The position numbers were made by a program, and so were the translations under genes. Positions 47,076 to 58,129 of a stretch of 64,000 bases of DNA are shown piece after piece. Location: the NCBI GenBank assembly GCA_033065855.1, contig JAVXUO010001708.1:62001-126000 (forward strand). Direction: 5' to 3'. The notes beneath the pieces are model-generated. The model worked only from the letters and a program-made list of their open reading frames with translations. It did no database searches and was not told the DNA's origin. The stretch comes from Escallonia rubra (lineage: Eukaryota; Streptophyta; Magnoliopsida; Escalloniales; Escalloniaceae). Every line of letters begins with the position of its first letter. The stretch's first letter is position 1.

Positions 47076-50000
47076 GGGTCCAATTGGATTGCGGAATTAG
47101 CCTTGGAATTGAGATAAATTTTGGAATTGAACATTAAGAATTATAATTCTGTTGATTGGACAGCTTATTTAGAATTGAAATTACAATTCTATGAAATTAA
47201 AAAGATACTTTAAGCCCCGTAGCTCAATTCTTAATGCCCAACCTCAAACTTACAATTCCAACCCATATATTTGTCATTGTTTCTGTCTCTCGGCTCTCAC
47301 ACCCCTGCCCGACGTTCCTTGAGCTCTCTTCTCTTTGATTCAACCTCACCATCGCAGCACGATCTTCCCTCTCTCTTCTTTTTGACTCAACCTCGCCATA
47401 GCAGCGGCAATCTACTGTGCAGACCCCGGTGGCTACGATCTAGTAATTTGACGGCGACGGCGACGGCAGCAACGATCTACTGTTTTGACGATGTCAACGA
47501 TCTACTCTTTTTGACGACGGTGACGACAATTAGGTTAGTCAAACATCTATACTGATTTTACTTTGATATGTCTCGATTAACTTTGTTAATGATGTTGATT
47601 TTGAGTTTGGGTCAAAGATGGTAGTGTGGCCGGAGCAGGTGATGGCTTGTTTAGGTAGTGCTAGTGGTAATTTGTGTGGATGATGCTGTGATTGGTGTTG
47701 GCGTTGTGATGGTGCTGTGATGGACCTTGGTTCCAACTGGAGCCTTTAAATTCCTGGATGGGTCTAATAATATGTTGGCTTGTTTTGATAGTTTCAAGTA
47801 GGGGAAGTTGTTCAGTTTGAATGACTGTTAAGTTGTCAGAGAGGAAAATGAAACGGTTGGATTATGAATTGAATTGCTCTAGCGGATTGCGTAAGTTCAA
47901 AAACTAGGGGTTAGCGAGACAAGTAGTACCTGAATCCTGTTATTTAGTTGGTGATATCGATAAGTTATACCTTCAATACTATTTTAAGCTAAGGATAGTC
48001 TTACTTTTGTGGGTAGTTGAATGCACCGAAGTTTCCAATGTCTTGTTTAGGACCCCCAGCGGTAGCATGCAATGGAATGGCAAGTGTGTAACGCCAACTT
48101 TGGAACTGGTACAAGAAAAATGAGTATAAGTGTCAAGTGCATCATATGTAATGTTCATATACGAAATGAAAACTTGCAATAATATAAAAGAGCATAGATG
48201 ACTGGCAAATAAAGATGAAAAAGGTAGTGGCTGATGGCTAGAGGAAGTGGTTGGTATGGGTAGTACTGCTAACCTTCAAGCTGAAAGAGAATGATTTCGA
48301 ATTTACAGAATAAAAGAGCTACCTAATCTTAGTTTCGGCGGGTATACTTGCATGCTATATGAGTGGTCTTCCTTTGGGTGCATCCTTCAAGTTAACATCA
48401 ACCTGGGTTCTGAAGTGGTTAACTTGGCTAGGAGACTGAAGAGTCACTACCTGTTTACATTGCCAAAACTCGCCGTGATCAAATCAAATCTTTCAATTTG
48501 GTAACGTATGTCATGTCCTTTGTTATTTTGGTTCTTGCTGCAGAGGAATATAAGACATGGAAAGTAACCTTCTCTATAAAGTTCCATGGTAGTAATGGAT
48601 AACTAATTATCATCTTTGGTCTAGGAAGAAGTTTGCACTCCTGTAATAGTTGGACGTCTCTCGCTTCTTTTCGAAAGCCTTAATGCCTCTCTAGTAGGAA
48701 TCGAGATAATGGGGATAGGGGGTGCTCTTTGGTCAAAGGATGGTGGTAGTGTAACACGGACTGGGGAAATGTAAAGGCATCAGCAAGGAGTAGATGAAAC
48801 TGGAGAGACATATTGCTTGCTGAGATACGGGCTTGGTACGTGGTGTAGAGCTTCCCCCAATTATTTTAGCAAGGATAAACCAGTGTTATTTGTCTCTTTT
48901 GGTGCCTGTGTTTAGGCAGACTTTACATGATTGAGAGTTGGCTTCAGTTGGCAGCTTGTACAAGACTGTACTCTCTTAATTTACATGTAGGACGAAGCAA
49001 GTGTGGCTTGGACAGAAAAAAGACTGGCTTTATCTCAGAAAAGTGTATTGTACTCTGTCACCCTGTTGAGCATCGTCTCCGAGATTTCAACAATATGTAA
49101 GCATCACACCATCCTCTTTTACAGAGTGAAGATTTCAGGTAGGGAAGGGAGGAATATTGGAGGAGGGAGAAGGAGCTTGGTGTTGGTTAAAGAAGGCAAC
49201 TGTTCATGCAGAGACGACATGAGTTTTTTTGTTATTTGTAGTTGGTACAAGGTTGAGTTTCTCTCTCTAGACATATCTGGGGACAGCTAAAAAAAAGAAA
49301 CTCCTCTTGTCAAAATGACTACTTCATTGCTATTTTTCTATCTTTTTCTATTGTGTGGCACAATGCATTATATTTGGTACATAAGTTCCACTTACCCTTC
49401 AAAGATATCACAGAATATCCATGATGTAGCTCAGCTATTGCATAGCAAAGCCATGGATATTTACCTACACTAATCTGTTAGGTGCATAAAAGGGTGGTCG
49501 TAGAGAAGGGAATGTTAGACACAAGAGTAGCCACAGCGTGCGCGTATGTGTGTTGTGATAATAGAGGCAACTACATGTGAAATGAAAATTGTTGAGAGCT
49601 GAATGCCCAACTCACATAAAGGGCTATATGTTTGTTTTACATTATTTGTGGCATAAAACAGTAGTTGTTTTTAATCTGAGTTCATAGAAGGCTATATGTC
49701 TATTTTACGTTGTGCTGTTATATGCATGTATTGAAGGTTACAATGAGTTGGCATCTAATTACAATGTAGAGGAGGCTAGTGAAGATCTTGATAACACAAA
49801 TCGTCAAAAGGCAACCTCTACAACTAAGTTACAACCGGCCAGAAAGAGATGCCGTACCGGTGACGCACTTGCTACACAGCTGTTACTTCAGTGGCTAATG
49901 CCATTGACAAGATATGTGCATCGAAAGCTACAATTGCAAGTGAAGATTTCGTCTATGAGAAGTTAGCAGAGGTGCCAGATTTGGATCAGCTTGAGTTGTT

Positions 50001-50502
50001 CAAAGCTTATGACGTGCTGACTAGCAATGCAAGAAAGTTTGAGTCATTCATGTCCCTTTCATTTCACTTGAGGAAGCCATGGTTAATGATGCAAAGTCAT
50101 GGGACTTAAGATATGGAGCCAACAAGAAACTTGTGAAATTTGAATTGTTTTCGAGCCTAGTTTTTTTAGAAGCTATTTTCTTATTTACTAGTAGAGATCT
50201 AAGTTGTTTTTTCATTTTGTACTTAAGTAATCGTATGTGTATGTGTATTTTCTTTTCCTTTTCTTTTGTTTTGGGGCGACGCGAGCCGGGGGAGTGTTGT
50301 TGGGTATGATTTGGTAAGACAAATATGAAACTCATGTTTTACATATTTACCTCTTGTTTTTTTTTTCTTTTTACTTTAGCAATTTCAACTATTAATCTAA
50401 TTTTCAGCGCTAACCAATCAATGAAATTACAAATTTTATTCAATTCCAAGTCAATGAATTGGGATTGAATTACAATTCCAATTTCCTTTACCAATCGGAC
50501 CC
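47076..50502 (+). mobile_element. PIF/Harbinger-type element carrying only the MYB/SANT-side gene
   Basis: The ends GGGTCCAATTGG and reverse complement GGGTCCGATTGG are inverted with one mismatch, flanked by TAA on both sides (47073-47075 and 50503-50505), the PIF/Harbinger target-site preference. Both subterminal zones are AATT-rich (GGAATTG / CAATTCC words). The only recognisable coding remnant is MYB/SANT-like (49712-50109). No DDE transposase was seen in 3.4 kb, so it is non-autonomous. Confidence 0.8.
49712..50109 (+). pseudogene. MYB/SANT-like protein C-terminal remnant (Harbinger-associated)
   Basis: Two overlapping frames combine into one family pattern: KATSTTKLQPARKRCRTGDA in the first, then after a frame change near 49880-49890 ANAIDKICASKATIASEDFV, YEKLAEVPDLDQLELFKAYD and VLTSNARKFESFMSL. 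This is the C-terminus of plant Myb/SANT-like (L10-interacting-MYB type) proteins, the class that includes PIF/Harbinger ORF1. The N-terminal MYB/SANT domain is missing. Confidence 0.6.
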
Positions 50503-51094
50503 TAAATGTTCACTGAAAATATGTTTCAAAATTGTTAGTGTAGATGGATAATAAATGCATTCATGTCGCGATATTGGGTGCAACTGCCTCCATCATGTTT
50601 GTGGGAGTTGTTTTGCTAGAGAACAACCAGGAGAATAGGGATTATATACCAAGGGAGGAGAACATATAGAAGGAAAATGTGGAATGGTTATCTTAGAAGG
50701 GGGGAAATGAAGGCAAAGTGGGAAGAACATAGAGAATGGGCAATGAAAAGGGATCATACAGCAAGGGATATGTGGAATGATTATCTTAGAAGGGGGGAAA
50801 ATGTTTAGGAATCTGTTTATTTACTTTTATCTCGTGACGTTGTTAGTGTACTTGTTTTTCCTCTAAGAATATGTATGTAAATTGGATAAGGTCGTTGTAT
50901 TGTTTACTGATTTTTTTTTATGATTTTATCATATTTATACTATTCTCTTTCTATCTAATCTTTAGCATACGGACCGTATGTAGTTTTATCATTTTTCCAT
51001 GTGTCGTCCAAACAACGGAAAATAAAATTCGGGAAAATATTTTCAGAAAATTGCTATTTTTCAGAAAGCATTTTTCGTGAAACAAACAGGGAAA

Positions 51095-51127
51095 TGTTAT
51101 TGCTGATGGCAAAAGTGTTTCAGAAAT
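51095..51127. repeat. 33-bp direct repeat, right copy
   Basis: Partner of 44410-44442, starting just outside the right end of the outer TIR element. It is too long for a standard target-site duplication. Confidence 0.9.
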
Positions 51128-51129
51128 CT

Positions 51130-53030
51130 AGCATAATCAATCTGGAGAATACATGTGGGATCCAAGGACCTCAAGCAAATCAAGCGTAGGCTTTGGACAA
51201 GCCATTTCCTTGCAACAAATTGAAAAGATCTAACACACATGTGCTTTAAAGAAAAGCATTGCTTCGCTACTACAATGGTATTTTATCTGTTGGTATAATT
51301 TGTCCAAAAACAAAAAAAAAAGGAAAGGAAAGGCATCGCTCAATGTTTTTTTTTTCCTCGCAAGATTGTCCGTAAACATTTTGACTATAGCAACATAATA
51401 CTTTTTGCGACAATCTTTTGTGTGGCACACTTCCTCTGACACTGCCATATTTAGCGATATATCCTCCTCGTGCAAGCAACCGCAATTATCATTATCAATT
51501 TATCAAAGGCGAGTTACTCTCCGAAATTTTCCACGTGCCCATTTTTTGTTCTCAAATCTCTGTTGAAGTCTCAACTTACCTTAAATTTGGACCTCTATTC
51601 TGCATAAAGTCTTAGCTTACCTTGAATTTTGACTTCTAATCTATTTATTATTCTCAATGTTGTTATTACAGCTAAAATGCGCAAAACTGAACGACCAAAT
51701 TTTGGTTAGTGACAGGAATTAGTGACGCAAAAGCTCCTAATATTAGTCGCAAAAGGTATGCAAAACATTGCCGTCTTTATTTGGTGATACTGTTTTAATA
51801 CCGGAGTTGCAGCGTTGTTGTAACCTTGGTTCAAGCCGAAACTTATCGCAACCTTAGTCTATCTGTTCACTAAAAACCAAAGTGACATTTAATATTTAGG
51901 ACACCTTTGATTTATATTTCGTAGTGGACTTCAATGTCTACCACTTCAACTACACTTAAGTCGCTAAAAAAATGAATTATTCTTAACTTTCTGGTAAAGT
52001 CTCAACTTACTTTGAATTATTGGACTTCTATTAATTACTAAGTGTTAGTTTGCCTTGAATTTGGATCTCCATTGTTTTCTAAGTTTTCAAATCTTTTTAT
52101 AAAGTCACAACTTACCTTGAATTTGAAAATCTTATCTATTAATTATTTTAGATATTATAAGGCCCTGTTTGTTTCACGAAAAATGCTTCACGGAAAATAT
52201 TTTCCAGAAAGCATTTTCCGTTTTAGCAGTTCCTGAAAATATTTTCATGAATTTCATTTTTTACTGTTTGCGTGTCGCACAATGATACAGATATCTATAC
52301 CAAGAAAAGATACTGTAATTTTTTTTGCTGTTTTCTCTGTCTGGGGTAAGACAATCTCCTTACTACTTTCTACATTCTAAGAGTTATTTTTTGCTGAATT
52401 GCTATTTTCTTCGCTAAATACTTTTTGCTACATATGCCCAAATAAAGGTGTTAAATAGTGCCCACGTTCTTTATTGTTAAGAAAGTATATATAGTTCACG
52501 AAATAACAAGCTAACTATATGAGTTACTTTCACACCTTAACTTGATCAGATGATGGGTTCATGTCATTAGGTGCTAAATTGGCAATGCCTTCGAGTTATT
52601 TTAAAAGCTTTTGCAAAAAAATAGATATGTAACATAGCCTTCAAATTGCCTTTTTTCTACTAACTTCTTACTAAAATTTTGTGTGGACAAAATTGTAAAA
52701 TAGGCTTAGGGATTCGGTTTTAGTCCTTTAGTATTGTTAGACATACATAGTTATAATAAATTATATCTAAATATAATATCATAGGGAGATTCTTTTTCTT
52801 AAAAAAATGTATTGGACAATAGAACAAGACTTAGCAACTGCGAAAGAGTTAAATGCTAAGCAATATATATTATTGTATGCTAAAGGTAAGTACTAGAGGA
52901 CTCTTATTTTTCCATAAGCTTCGCCAAAGTTCATAATCTTATGCACCAATGTTCTAAGTCTAGCATGTTGCACTCTCTTCGAAAGCAATTCTCTTTAAAA
53001 TCAAAGGATCTTGGAGATTCTTGGTGAATA
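51130..53030. other. Gene-free AT-rich region
   Basis: Contains TTAGTGACAGGAATTAGTGACGC-like words (51700-51760) resembling CACTA subterminal repeats and a partial CCTGTTTGTTTCACG terminus at ~52164. No coding sequence recognised. Confidence 0.35.
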
Positions 53031-53039
53031 CAATGAGTT

Positions 53040-53830
53040 CGGTGGCACTCTTGGTAGTAGTTATTGGGGTTGGGAAGACAGTGAAGGCGACAATGATGTT
53101 GCACGTGATAGTGAAACCTATGACAATGACAATTGTAGCGTTATGATCAGGTAGATGTAACGGGGATGTTGCACATGATATTGCAATTGTGGTGGTACTA
53201 GTGATTTGAGGTGTCCGTGGTTGATAGGATGAAAGTGATACCGACAATAATTGTGATAATCGGTGGTGGCAGTGCTGATGACAGTATTAACATTATCACA
53301 GTGGCAACCATTACATTGATGGTGGCAGCGACGATTATTGTGGTAAGAGTCAAAATGACTATGATAGAGGTGGTGGTGAAGGTAAGGTGCCAGAGGTGGC
53401 AGCATGATTCCTATGAACAATTCATATTCTAAGCCTGGATTAGACAAATCCGAAAAGGAAAAACATGATTCGAGATGGAGTGCCTCGAATTTTATGTTAA
53501 AGTCTTTTTAGTACCAGCATTCAATTAGTGGATAGTAAAATAACTTTGTCAATCTTTCTGTATGATGACAGGAAGTTATCATGAGAGGAGGTTTTTCCAA
53601 TATAATTGATTCACTATACTTCTTGACTAAAGTAATTTACTTTTAATCTTGGCCGCGATTTAATTTTGTAAAATAAGTGATTTGAGGTGTTTGTGGTCGG
53701 TAGTGCGGAGTGATATATGGAGTAGTTGTGACAACATGTGGTGACCAAAGTGGTAACAATAGTATAGTGGCGGCCATGTCATTGGTGGTGGTACGACGAT
53801 GATAGTGATGAGTCTAAAAAGGTAATTGTT
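53040..53830. repeat. GGTGGTG-rich diverged direct repeats
   Basis: GTGATTTGAGGTGT(C/T)(C/T)GTGGT begins both 53201 and 53679; the two blocks (53201-53400 and 53679-53820) align loosely through GTGG/ATGA triplet sequence. They yield His-rich minus-strand open frames that I regard as spurious. Confidence 0.6.
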
Positions 53831-54034
53831 GTAATATTTGGATAAAAGTAAGGTTTGGACAAACGATTTTCGAGTTCTGAGTAAACAAACTTAAAATTTT
53901 AGGTTTAGTTTTCTAAAGCAAGTTAGAGGTATGAAAATTTTATCATACGACGACTAGAAAACCCTTATAAAGTTTTCTTATAAGGCATTATTTAGTCTTT
54001 CGTACTAACATATAATAACTTGGAAGTTTTCATA

Positions 54035-54358
54035 CCTCTAGAGGGAGTTTTTGTCCTAAATAATACAATTTTAATACTTAATTACTAATCTACCATATTT
54101 TGAAACTTATTTACCCGCTTACAGCATTTTTTAGAGATTTCAAAGAAGAAAACGTGGTTCCAAATCACGTTTTTGATATATAAATTATGGTGAAAATGAA
54201 AAAGGAAATGAAAACGTGGTTCGAAATCACGTTTTCTTCTTTAAAAACTCTGTTTGAAACATAGATTTCTAAAAAATGTGTAAATAAGTTTCAAAATGCG
54301 GTAAATAGGTAATAAATATTAAAATTGCATTATTTATGGCAAAAACTCCGTCTAGAGG
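54035..54358. repeat. Foldback element with ~115-bp imperfect arms
   Basis: The left arm runs CCTCTAGAGGGAGTTTTTG through GAAGAAAACGTG (54035-54154). The right arm runs from CACGTTTTCTTC to AACTCCGTCTAGAGG (54229-54358). The central loop has a second AAACGTGGTT(C)(C/G)AAATCACG pair. A smaller inverted pair, TTAGAGGTATGAAAA / TTTTCATACCTCTA, flanks its left side (53923-54040). Likely a MITE. Confidence 0.8.
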
Positions 54359-55020
54359 TCATCTTTGAGGATTAGTCACTTTATAGGCTCAGACTAAGAT
54401 GGTTCGTTTTCATAATGTCATGTTAGAGATTACGTATGTTATATGTAAACCCAAGAAAACTATATTCGGCTAATCATGATATGACATGTGATAATAATAT
54501 GAACATACACACAATCTTTACAAGATGCTAATACAAAAAACAAAACAAAAAATGAAGCGATAAACGAAAGGACTAGAAGATCAGTAAATGTTGTTGCAAT
54601 TTCCGATTAAGTGTTGTTCCTTGATACAAGTTTTTGATACTAGATTCATGAAAATTATAAAGCTGTTGATGATCTAAATTTTGAGCCAAAATGGACTCCC
54701 GACACCTTTAAATATGACCGTAAAGTATTTTTGCCCCCATTTGTGACCGAATGTTAAAGCTTTGCTTACAAGAAATCATACAAAGCTGTCAATGACGATT
54801 ATTATGCAAAATGACGATGCCATTTATAACTAAAAATACCTTATGTACTGAATCCTCTTGCATTCTATTTTCGTTGCTAAAAGCACTATATGACGTACTA
54901 TAATGATAGGATATGGAAAGTTGTATTCTCCTATCGAAGTAGTGTTTTTTCTTTGCCTGCATTTTAAAAATAGCATCAGGAGGCTGTAACCTATTATCCC
55001 TAATAAGTATAAATTCTTAC

Positions 55021-55983
55021 TCCCTCCATCCTAAAAATATTGATCACTTTTCAAATTAAGAAAGATTATGTATGTGTTTTTTCCCAAAATGGGTATTGTC
55101 GGGTCGTCGTCTTCCACAATGGAATCTGATAAGTGAGATTTCGAGTGTTGTTGAGATCTCCCTAGCTCTAAATATCTTTGGAATTCCTCAAGCCAATTTA
55201 TTTGGGACCCCCCCCCCCCCCTTTCTCTCGGGATAAAATAGAAAACTCATAAAATATATTGGGGTAAAATAAAAAGCTCAGAAAATATGACTCATGTCCT
55301 AAAAGCTTTTTTGGGATTGATTCTAAACACGGATTATACCTTAAATTTTAATCTATTTTAAACAGAATCAATTTACTCTTTGCCAAAAATAGTTGTAAAC
55401 TAGCTTAAAGTTACAAAAAAGGTATTTTGTGAAAAGGTATTTAAATCAGTTTCACTCTGGCAAAATGACCATAAAGGGTACTTAATAAATAAATATCTAA
55501 TATCCATTTAGTGAAGTAATATCAGCATAATTTTCATTTGTAAATAACTATAATATACAAATAAATTTTTGAAAAAGCTATTTTTACCCACCTACAAAAG
55601 TTATTTACTTTCATTTTAACTAAAAGCACCAACAATATCATATTACTGTGCTTATAGTATAATAATTTTTCCAAATTAGTTAAAGGTATGGGATTTCCTT
55701 TTATGAAAAATAAAGGGATTGTATGATAAATTAGAATGTCAAACCTGATTATGAGAAAAGTGATTATTATATAATTCTCAATTTTCAGGATTATGAATTA
55801 AATCAGTTTTTATCTTCTTAAGACTAATTAAAATAAATCTCTCTCTCTCTCTTTCTCGATGGCCAAATACTCACATGCTTGATTTATTCTACATTAAATC
55901 ATATTTGACAATCTCAAAATTAATCTCAAACACTCACTAAATAAGCGTGCAAGTCAAACATGATTAAATGAGACGGAAGGAGT
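55021..55983. mobile_element. Eroded Stowaway-type terminus pair
   Basis: CTCCCTCCATCCTAAAAATA at the left and AGACGGAAGGAGTATA at the right are degraded versions of the CTCCCTCCGTCCC terminus, in inverse orientation about 960 bp apart. The interior includes a poly-C run (55208-55220) and no ORF. It may be two separate MITE halves instead of one element. Confidence 0.4.
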
Positions 55984-55989
55984 ATATTA

Positions 55990-56569
55990 GAAAAATAAAA
56001 TTAATTCTCGTGCATTGCACGGGTCTTTGAGCTAGTTATCAGAATTCCAGAGGCACCAACCAGCACGAGTTCGTGTATGCATATATAGTAGATAACTTGT
56101 AGGCATCTGGTTTCCCAAGATATATAGTCATGTGAAAGCCAACTCATTATATTCATTGGGGGTAATTTATTAAGATTGAGAAAGATGGACGAGTAGTAAA
56201 GATAGCAGAAGGATTTTGAGTCACATTTGGGTAGATTGTCAACTCAAAATTGAAGTATGAGTGGAAGGACACCACCAGGGACAGATCCAAAAAGTCTAAC
56301 CGAGGGGAGTCAAAAAGTCATTAAAAAAAATTATAGCCAACATAAAAGAATTCTAGAAAGTTTCAGTTCACATAAAACATGACAAATAAAAAATATATTA
56401 TAATTAGTGTCACTATTGAATACATTAAGTGCAAAATAGATTGCACAATTTGACTATTAATAATATAATTTTACTATTCATAATTATTTTTATTTAACTT
56501 GGTAAGGTTAATCAACACGTTAATAATCTTGCATGAAAGAAGTTTAGCTTTTAATGTATAGATGCATTA
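55990..56569. other. Short intergenic stretch
   Basis: Contains the mini-palindrome CTCGTGCATTGCACGGG near 56006, and AGGGACAGATCCAAAAA at ~56278, which resembles one end of a hAT-type MITE with no partner found. No gene. Confidence 0.3.
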
Positions 56570-56578
56570 TTACTCTTA

Positions 56579-57711
56579 GGGCTAATTACACATATGTTCC
56601 TGAGGTTAGGGGGTAATTACAGTCAAAGACACAAAGTTTCAAAATGTAACATTCTGTGACCAAACGTGTTTCAAATGTATCAGCCGTGTCCATCCGTCAG
56701 GGTTCCGTCCAAAAAGTGTATTTTTTTGCTGATGTCATCCATGCGTATTTTCTAAATGTCAATACTACCCCTTGTGCTGTATATAATGAATATTTTTAAA
56801 ATTTTAAATTAAGATTTCAAAATTTGTCAATTTGCTCTTATATGTCTATTTCATCAAAATTTCATCAGATTTCATCAAAATTTCTAGTGTCCCTTATGGC
56901 GAATCTGCCGCCTACAGTCTATTTCATCGAAATTTCTCAATCTGCATAAAAAACTAGGGTCTCAATCTGCAAATTAGGGTTTCAAAACCCTAATTTGAAA
57001 TATGTTTTCATGGCCGGCAGCTCCATCGCCCCATCCATCCCTGCCCCACCCTCCCCCACCCCGTATCCGCCCCCCACCATTGTGAACCACCATCCCAACT
57101 TCCGTGAGCCAACTACTCGGCACCACCGCCGTTACCCACCACCCCGCACCACTGCCATAACCCACTTCTTTCTTCCCAAACCAAAACCCACCATCAATTC
57201 AACAACCCAAGAAAGGCATCCTACCGTGATTCCGAGTTACGGCATGAGAGAGAGAGAGAGATGGGTGATTCGCGGTGTCTTGCAGCAGAGAGGGGTCTTG
57301 CGGCATGGTGGGGAAGGAGGGACAACGGCGACGTGGGGGGGAAGAGCGGGGGCGGGGCCAGCGTGGGGGGAGCATGGGTGTGCGACAGCTGGGTGGGGAG
57401 AGAGGAGGGGGCGGGTGCAGGGTGAGGTAGGGTGGGAGTGCGGGGAAGCCGTGGGATTGAATCTGAGAGATTGAGTTTGAAGATTGAATTTGAGAGATTA
57501 AATTGGAGAGAGAAAGGAGAGAGAACAAAAAAAAAGAAAAATGGCATTTGAATAAATAAATTTGTAACTTGAGAGTAATACAGTCTTTTTATCAAAACCG
57601 TTAGAGTTTTTCAAATTCCGTTTGGTTAACGGACATAAGTGTAATTATTGCAAACTATTGTCCTCGCGTGTAATTACTCCCAAACCTCAGGGACATAGGT
57701 GTAATTATCCC
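56579..57711. mobile_element. Non-autonomous MULE with GC-rich payload (Pack-MULE candidate)
   Basis: 29-bp TIRs: GGGCTAATTACACATATGTT and following at the left, and GGGATAATTACACCTATGTC in reverse complement at the right, differing at three positions. A perfect 9-bp direct repeat TTACTCTTA flanks it (56570-56578 and 57712-57720), diagnostic of Mutator-type insertion. The interior is AT-rich at the left, then GC-rich from 57010 to 57470. That segment is open on plus from an ATG at 57010 (MAGSSIAPSIPAPPSPTPYP...), a Pro-rich start like a plant gene 5' end. The source gene is not recognised. Confidence 0.88.
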
Positions 57712-57754
57712 TTACTCTTATTATGATCAATTGAATGAGTACACTAGTAACGTA

Positions 57755-58127
57755 CTCCCTCCGTCCCTTAAAAAGTGATCATATTTCCTTTTTGGGCCGT
57801 CCCACAAAAAGTGATCACTTCCAAATTAGGAAAGATTCTAAAAGTATTTTTACATATTTACCCTTTTTATCATTTTTTTATTCTATTTCTCTCACCACAT
57901 TTAATTTTCTACCAACTCATTTTCTCTCTCATGGCCCACCACTTTACACTTTTTTATTATATTTCTCTCACCACATTTAACACTTTACCAACTAATTTTC
58001 TCTCTCATGGTCCGCTCTCTTCCCCCCTCTCTCTAAAGGATAAAATGGGAAAGACATACAATATATAACCTAAATTCTTAATCTACGTGCAAAATAAAAT
58101 GGATCACTTAAAAAGGGACGGAGGGAG
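57755..58127. mobile_element. Stowaway MITE, full length
   Basis: 373 bp, TA duplicated on both sides (57753-57754 and 58128-58129). Ends CTCCCTCCGTCCC(T)T and reverse complement, with subterminal AAAAAGTGATCA. Same family as the inverted eroded copy at 27491-27858. Confidence 0.88.
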
Positions 58128-58129
58128 TA

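Larger units (their letters stand above)
44484..51091. mobile_element. Outer TIR pair enclosing 6.6 kb, probably a nested DNA element
   Basis: The left end GCCTGTTTGTTTCACGGAAA (44485) and the right end, reverse complement CCCTGTTTGTTTCACGAAAA (ending 51091), are inverted copies, each followed by AATATTTTC-rich subterminal sequence. A further copy of this terminus (GGCCCTGTTTGTTTCACG) occurs at ~52164 in plus orientation. No target duplication could be seen, so the pairing of ends is likely but unproven. Inside: a CT-rich Pro/Leu low-complexity stretch (44680-44830), poly-G, unrecognised short ORFs, and the PIF/Harbinger element. Confidence 0.55.

Noticed and set aside
53118-53447. His-rich minus-strand open frame
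   Set aside because: Comes from GTGG/ATGA triplet repeats; low complexity and no conserved start.
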